From Opitutus terrae PB90-1 (GTDB lineage Bacteria > Verrucomicrobiota > Verrucomicrobiia > Opitutales > Opitutaceae), in contig NC_010571.1 of the NCBI RefSeq assembly GCF_000019965.1, forward strand, positions 4,597,001-4,661,000: DNA of 64,000 nucleotides. Reading direction: 5' to 3'. Positions 59,350-64,000 of the stretch are shown piece by piece. The notes under the pieces were generated by a model. It searched no databases. It saw nothing but the letters and a program-made list of their open reading frames with translations, and was not told the DNA's origin. Within the stretch, counting starts at the first letter, position 1; the number at the start of each line of letters is the position of its first letter. The position numbers and the translations under genes were made by a program.

Positions 59350-60221
59350 ATCGATCCGCTCAGTTGATAGAAGCACCGGGCAATCCGCTCAAGCGGCAAC
59401 CCAGCCGGGGGATGATCGGCCTTGCCGCATACGATCAAGCCGCCCGGCGCCAGCTCCCGCGTCAGCCGCGCCCAAACCTCCTCAGCTGGCGCCTCTTCGA
59501 GATAAATGGCCATGTTTCGCCAAAGAATCAGATCCCACGGGCCACGCTCCACCCCCGCCAGCAAGTCCGCCTGGCGCCACTCGGTCGCCCACCGCAGATC
59601 GGCGTTGATCAAACCCGAATTTCCGTAACGCGTGAAATAGCGCTCGCGTCGGAACGGCGCCAACGACGCGACCGCTTCCCAGTCGAACGCTCCCGCACGC
59701 GCCTGCTCGATTGCGTCCGCCCGGCAGTCCGTGCCGAGCAACTCGGCGTCGGCGAGGCGGCCCAACTCGGCGAGCAGCATCGCGACGGAATACAACTCAT
59801 GCCCGGATGAGCACGCCGCGCTCCACACGCGTATCCGGCCCCGGCGCGCGAGCAGCTCCGGCAGCACGGCCGAGCCGAGTCGCTCGAAGACCGCCTGGTC
59901 GCGAAAAAACTCCGTCACGCCCAGCAACGCCACGCTCAACGCCGACTGCGTCAGTCGGGGATCGCACTCGATTCGCCGCAGGCCCTCGTCCGCGCTCGCG
60001 ACGCCAAGGAACCGCAGGCAGGCCGCCGTCCGCCGGTGCAACGCCGGGCCCCGGTAAGACGCCGCCGAAAGATTGGCTCGCTGCAGCAGGGCGGCGATGA
60101 AACCGCTGACCTGCTCGGCTGGTTCGTCCCCACCCGGCCGGACGAGCGCCCGCGTTCGACACCCACTCTTGCGCCGCGGCGCCGTGGCGATGCCCTCGAA
60201 GAAAAGGTGTTCGAACTGCAT
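59346..60221 (-). CDS. cheR: CheR-type receptor methyltransferase, divergent
   Basis: A 291-residue SAM-dependent methyltransferase. After an N-terminal helical region the core reads VTEFFRDQAVFERLGSAVLPELL, then IRVWSAACSSGHELYSVAMLL and DLILWRNMAIYL. Classical CheR has CSTGEEPYS and CRNVLIYF at those places, so this copy departs at the SAM site and final motif but keeps the fold. It methylates glutamates on chemoreceptors in the usual case. ATG 60221 starts MQFEHLFFEG. It lies next to two receptors on the other strand; no CheA, CheW or CheB is in the window. Confidence 0.85.
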   Translation of the reverse strand: MQFEHLFFEGIATAPRRKSGCRTRALVRPGGDEPAEQVSGFIAALLQRANLSAASYRGPALHRRTAACLRFLGVASADEGLRRIECDPRLTQSALSVALLGVTEFFRDQAVFERLGSAVLPELLARRGRIRVWSAACSSGHELYSVAMLLAELGRLADAELLGTDCRADAIEQARAGAFDWEAVASLAPFRRERYFTRYGNSGLINADLRWATEWRQADLLAGVERGPWDLILWRNMAIYLEEAPAEEVWARLTRELAPGGLIVCGKADHPPAGLPLERIARCFYQLSGSI

Positions 60222-60571
60222 GGAGGGGAAATGTGATCCCCGGCAGTCGCACACAAGAATACTGCCGGATGGACCGATGAGGAAAAAGTTCCTGCTCGGT
60301 CCGAGTCAAACCAAGTCGCTGCCGATTGGCATTCGGTGGCGAATTTCTGCAATTCTCCTGCGGCGCAGGCGGGCCCCTCTGTCGCGTGGAGGAATGACAG
60401 GGCGTAATGGTCAATCGGTCACAAAACCGTTGAAGCGCAGGGGCGACTGCGCCGATGAGGGGGGCCGGTGCATCATCGTTGCCACCCCGCTTCCCCCGAC
60501 GCGGCGCTTGTCTCTGCCCCGGCCGAGATCCGTCCCTTCGCGTCCCGGCGGCCTCACCCTTCCTTCCCCCC
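60222..60571. other. Divergent regulatory region of the signalling cluster
   Basis: A 350-base region between cheR and the first receptor gene. I see no main-family palindrome, no clear sigma-54 (GG-N10-GC type) or sigma-28 promoter, and no gene. A short inverted pair CCGGCAGT...ACTGCCGG lies at about 60240-60264. Confidence 0.45.
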
Positions 60572-62533
60572 ATGAAGCGTTCCCTCGGACTCCGCAGGAC
60601 CATGCTCGTCATGGTTTTGGTGCCGCTGCTCGGCGCCACCTTCTTCGCGGTCGTGCAGGTCCGGCAACTGACGCGCAAGGTCAACGAGTTGGGCCGTCTC
60701 GCCGACGTTATCGCGGTCTCGGTCGACGTCGCCCGGTTCAACATTCTGATGGGCCTCGAATACAACGCTTCGTGGGCCATGTTCCTGGATCCCCATGGGG
60801 CCGATGTTTACCGCCGGCACATTGCCGAGAGTGAACAACTCGTCGCCCGCATTCGTGAGGACGTCCGCCGCAACGGCGCCAACTATAACCAGAACTTCAT
60901 CTCGAACATCGAGGCCGCGTTGAAGCTCTACGAGCGGATTCCCGAAATCCGCACGTACTATTTAGCGCGGCGTCCGGGCGACGACCGCGAGGCACGGGCC
61001 ATCAACAACCAGGTTTACGTCGCCATCGCCACCCCGCTCGGCGCCGTCACGCGTTCGCTCGTCAACGAGTCCAGCGAGCTGCCCATCCGGCTGCGCATTC
61101 AAACGCTGATCTGGTGCGCCGACCTGCACAACAACGCGACCACCGAGAGCGGGATGTATTGCTGGGGGCACGAGCTGGGCAGCTACCTCACCCTCGCGAA
61201 CTGCGCCGGGCCCGAATACGCGACGCTGATGCGGCGCGACATCGAGCGATTGCTGCTGGCCAACACGGTCCCCGAGCTTCGGCCGTATTTTCAAAAGATC
61301 TTTTCCGATCCCATCTACACCGAGGCCGATCAGGTCGTGCGCCGTTTCGTGCAGGAGGACACCATCGCCAAGCATCGCTTCAACCCCGCCGAACTCGCGG
61401 CTTGGCGCGAGCTCACGGAAAAAAAGCGCTACGCCCTGCTGGTGGAGATGCAGCCGCACGTACTGAACGATCTGCAGACGTTCGCGCAGCATTACATTGG
61501 GCGCGTGAAACGCGAACGCGTGTGGATGTTCGGACTGCTCGGCGGACTGCTGCTCGCCTCCGGCGCGACCGCCTACCTCCTGGGCCGGGCACTCTTCCGT
61601 ACGGTTTCCGCATCGATCGCTTCGCTCAAGCAGTGCGCGGACAACATGCTGCAGGCCGCCGCCCAAACGTCCGATTCCGGCACGCAGCTGGCCGACATCG
61701 TCTCGCAGCAGGCCGCTGCTTCCGAGGAAACCGCCACGTCGCTCGAGGAGCTCACCGCGACCAACCGCCAGAATGCCGACAATGCCCGGCACGGCGCCGA
61801 GCGGATGAAGCAGACCGACGCCGTCGTGCAGCGCGCCACCCGCTCGATGGCCGAACTCGTGCAGGCCGTGCAGAAAATCGCGACCACCAGCGGGCAGACC
61901 AAGCACATCGCCAGCACGATCGATGAGATCGCGTTCCAAACCAATCTCCTCGCGCTTAACGCGTCGATCGAAGCCGCGCGCGCGGGGGAAGCCGGCGCGG
62001 GTTTCGCCGTCGTCGCCGAAGAAGTCCGCCGCATGGCCATGCGCGCCGCCGCCGAATCCGCCTCGATCGCGCAGCTGATCGAAGGCGCGCACGGGCTCAC
62101 CGAAGAAGGCGTGACCCTCAGCCAGCAGGTCAACGCGATCTTCCAGCAGGTCGAAACCAAGGCGCACGAAGCCAGCGGCCGGATGAGCGAGATCCAGCGT
62201 TCCACCCAGGAGCTGGTCACCGGCATCAACGAGATCAATACCGCGATGCGCGAACTCGACCGCCACACGCAGCAGAACGCGGCGATCGCGCAGGAAAATG
62301 CCTCCACGGCCGAACTGATCGGCCAGCAAACCACGGAGCTCAACCGGAGCATCGCGCTGCTGGAAAGTTTGATTGCCCGCGATGTCAGCGCCGCCCCCGC
62401 GTCGACCGCGGAGCCGCCCCGCTCCTCCCCACCGCCGGGCACCACGACGGCCGAGCGCGCTCCCGCGCCCGCCCCGCCGGCGGATGACGTCCAACCGCGC
62501 TCCACGCCCACCCCGGTCCCCGCCGCCCGATGA
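60572..62533 (+). CDS. Methyl-accepting chemotaxis protein
   Basis: A 653-residue receptor. Transmembrane helix 1 (about 9-28) precedes a long helical sensor region (about 30-310) resembling NIT-type four-helix bundles ([19 protein letters not shown]). Helix 2 is about 330-350. The cytoplasmic signalling domain has the hairpin tip [20 protein letters not shown] then [17 protein letters not shown]. The last 60 residues are Pro/Ala-rich and lack a CheR-docking NWET/F pentapeptide. ATG 60572 starts [20 protein letters not shown]. It overlaps the next receptor by ATGA. Confidence 0.92.
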   Translation: MKRSLGLRRTMLVMVLVPLLGATFFAVVQVRQLTRKVNELGRLADVIAVSVDVARFNILMGLEYNASWAMFLDPHGADVYRRHIAESEQLVARIREDVRRNGANYNQNFISNIEAALKLYERIPEIRTYYLARRPGDDREARAINNQVYVAIATPLGAVTRSLVNESSELPIRLRIQTLIWCADLHNNATTESGMYCWGHELGSYLTLANCAGPEYATLMRRDIERLLLANTVPELRPYFQKIFSDPIYTEADQVVRRFVQEDTIAKHRFNPAELAAWRELTEKKRYALLVEMQPHVLNDLQTFAQHYIGRVKRERVWMFGLLGGLLLASGATAYLLGRALFRTVSASIASLKQCADNMLQAAAQTSDSGTQLADIVSQQAAASEETATSLEELTATNRQNADNARHGAERMKQTDAVVQRATRSMAELVQAVQKIATTSGQTKHIASTIDEIAFQTNLLALNASIEAARAGEAGAGFAVVAEEVRRMAMRAAAESASIAQLIEGAHGLTEEGVTLSQQVNAIFQQVETKAHEASGRMSEIQRSTQELVTGINEINTAMRELDRHTQQNAAIAQENASTAELIGQQTTELNRSIALLESLIARDVSAAPASTAEPPRSSPPPGTTTAERAPAPAPPADDVQPRSTPTPVPAAR

Positions 62534-64000
62534 ACCTTTCCCTCGCGCGCAAACTGCAGCTGCTCGTCGCGATTCCGCTCGCGGGCGCCTTGATCTTTTC
62601 CGGCATCGAATGGGTTCGGGCGCTCGCCGCCGTGCGGCAGCTCAAGCGAGTCGCCGCGTCCGTCGAGCTCACCGCCGATCTCGCCGCCGTGCGCGCCGGT
62701 TTGCTCGCAGAGCAACGCGAGTCCTGGGACCTTTACACCGACGCGAACCGGCTCATCACCTATCGCCGCAACGCCGAGCTAACGGCGGATGCCGTGCGCC
62801 GGGTGGCCGCGCGGCTCAATCAGGGAAGTGCGCTCGACCAGGACGTGCGCGACGCCGTCCGGGCGCTGCTCACTGCATGCGACGGATTGCGGGAAGCACG
62901 AGACTATTTCAGCACGCGGGGGCCGGAGGCCCGCCGGATCGATCCGCAGGCCTTGGCGCTGCGCGCACGCTACGGCGAGGTGATCGAACAGCTGCTCTTC
63001 CTCGTCTTCCGGCTCAACCAGGAAACCGACGCGGCGTCGCTGCGCGGGCGCCTCGACGGGCTCGTGTGGTTTGGCCGGCTCGCGCTGGCTGCCGAATCCG
63101 AGCGCACGTGGTATCAGCGTGGTTTCGCCGAGGAGCAGCTGACCGTCGCGAGCCTGATCCGCGTTCAGAACGTCACCGCGCAACGGCGCTATTTCGCCTC
63201 CAACGCGGTGCTCATGGCGCCGGCGGAACTGCTGGAATATTGGAACGGGCTGCTCGCCCATCCGGTGTACGCCGGCACCGACGCGCTGGCCACCGACGCC
63301 TTCAACTATTCCGCCCCCGAGCCGGTCCCCTTCAAGCGCGCGCTCGGCGCGGAGTGGACGCGCCTCACCCAGGAACGCACTCAGTTGCTCGATACGGTCG
63401 AGCCTCACCTTTTCATCGAACTGCACGGCTTCCTCGGCACGGCGCAACAGGCGGCGCTGCGCCATCTCGCGCAGCTGTCCGGCGCGATCGCGCTGCTGGT
63501 CGCCGTCGCCGTGGCGATCGCCGCTTGGTTTATCCGCCGGATCAAACGCGAGCTGCGCACAGCCGTCACCGGCCTCGACACCAGCACCGCGACGATCGCC
63601 CATGCGGTGAACGCCTCGTCCGAAGCCGCCCAGCGGCTCGCCGCCGGCGCGCTGAAGGAAGCCGCTGGCGTGGAGGAGACCGGCTCCGCCCTCGTCACGC
63701 TCACCTCAACCAACCAGCAGAACGTCACGCTGGCCGACCAGACGGTGGAGCACATGAACGAAACCGGCGCGCTCGTCCGCAACTCGCAGAGCACGATGCA
63801 AACGCTGTCGACGGCCATGCAGAAGATCTCCGACTCGAGCAAAGCCACGACCCGGATCGTCAAAACGATCAACGAAATCGCCTTTCAGACGAACATCCTT
63901 GCGCTCAATGCCTCGATCGAGGCCGCCAGCGCCGGCGAAGCGGGCACGGGCTTCGCCGTCGTGGCCGAAGAAGTGCGCAACCTCGCCAAGCGCTCCTCCG
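62530..64000 (+). CDS. Methyl-accepting chemotaxis protein, second of pair (truncated by window end)
   Basis: At least 490 residues; the frame stays open at base 64000, so the gene continues beyond the window. It opens [20 protein letters not shown] (helix 1), has a long helical sensor region of the same NIT-like kind (Asp/Arg/Leu-rich, about 35-300), helix 2 at about 317-335, and reaches the signalling tip [40 protein letters not shown]. Sensor sequence differs from that of the first receptor, so the two may respond to different cues. ATG 62530 overlaps the preceding stop (62531-62533). Confidence 0.9.
   Translation, partial: MNLSLARKLQLLVAIPLAGALIFSGIEWVRALAAVRQLKRVAASVELTADLAAVRAGLLAEQRESWDLYTDANRLITYRRNAELTADAVRRVAARLNQGSALDQDVRDAVRALLTACDGLREARDYFSTRGPEARRIDPQALALRARYGEVIEQLLFLVFRLNQETDAASLRGRLDGLVWFGRLALAAESERTWYQRGFAEEQLTVASLIRVQNVTAQRRYFASNAVLMAPAELLEYWNGLLAHPVYAGTDALATDAFNYSAPEPVPFKRALGAEWTRLTQERTQLLDTVEPHLFIELHGFLGTAQQAALRHLAQLSGAIALLVAVAVAIAAWFIRRIKRELRTAVTGLDTSTATIAHAVNASSEAAQRLAAGALKEAAGVEETGSALVTLTSTNQQNVTLADQTVEHMNETGALVRNSQSTMQTLSTAMQKISDSSKATTRIVKTINEIAFQTNILALNASIEAASAGEAGTGFAVVAEEVRNLAKRSS

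Overview
The window looks like a chromosomal segment of a high-GC member of the Verrucomicrobiota, most likely the family Opitutaceae (an Opitutus-like organism). The basis is the giant PEP-CTERM protein built from autotransporter-associated beta-strand repeats, the DUF1080, ThuA and GH43 genes, the density of palindromic intergenic repeats, and a small Lys/Arg-rich ORF next to rimO. This placement is inference from gene content; no rRNA, tRNA or CRISPR array is visible to anchor it.

Layout. 1-9 kb: a 2642-residue secreted lectin/beta-repeat/PEP-CTERM protein, then an orphan ParA. 9-13.5 kb: two ABC-2 permeases with no adjacent ATPase, a membrane-anchored degenerate Mrr-like/zinc-ribbon protein, and a secreted ThuA-ankyrin protein. 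13.6-19.2 kb: a compact respiratory cluster (CoxII-cytochrome c, fused CoxI-CoxIII, a small subunit IV-like protein, Rieske protein, cytochrome b-cytochrome c) that looks like a linked bc-aa3 pathway with its own c domains. 19.4-28.3 kb: GH43 glycosidase, Nramp-like transporter without the usual metal ligands, hemL, an S55-like secreted peptidase and a secreted beta-propeller protein. 28.3-36 kb: xerC-type recombinase operon, mazG, trpC, rsmA, a GNAT acetyltransferase and a cobalamin-binding-type radical SAM protein. 36-46.5 kb: xylulokinase, PAS-containing hybrid histidine kinase, a three-gene ABC importer of the NMT1/THI5 type, two methyltransferases (Methyltransf_32-like and Rsm22-like) and a DUF1080 protein. 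46.6-49.1 kb: a lower-GC hypothetical gene, a 32-residue basic protein with its own terminator, and rimO. 49.2-57.1 kb: a Cys-rich hypothetical, a pseudoprotease paired with a PDZ-rich HtrA protease, mpl, and an ABC-2 exporter. 57.1-64 kb: a signalling cluster (hybrid kinase and CheR facing away from two tandem chemoreceptors, the second cut by the window end).

Translational coupling is common: ATGA or GTGA overlaps join coxII to coxI, Rieske to cytochrome b, the 225-residue secreted protein to the acetyltransferase, htrA to the pseudoprotease, ABC ATPase to permease, CheR to hybrid kinase, and receptor 1 to receptor 2. 

The most striking feature not explained by genes is the intergenic repeat population: at least six palindrome families, plus four-unit arrays of a CTCAACT/CTCAACC heptamer. 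Some copies lie inside reading frames (the S55-like peptidase, the Methyltransf_32-like protein, the Rsm22-like protein) and one supplies a stop codon. Other points of interest are the 32-residue basic protein, the fused respiratory cluster, the pseudoprotease-HtrA pair and the permuted S55 motif order.
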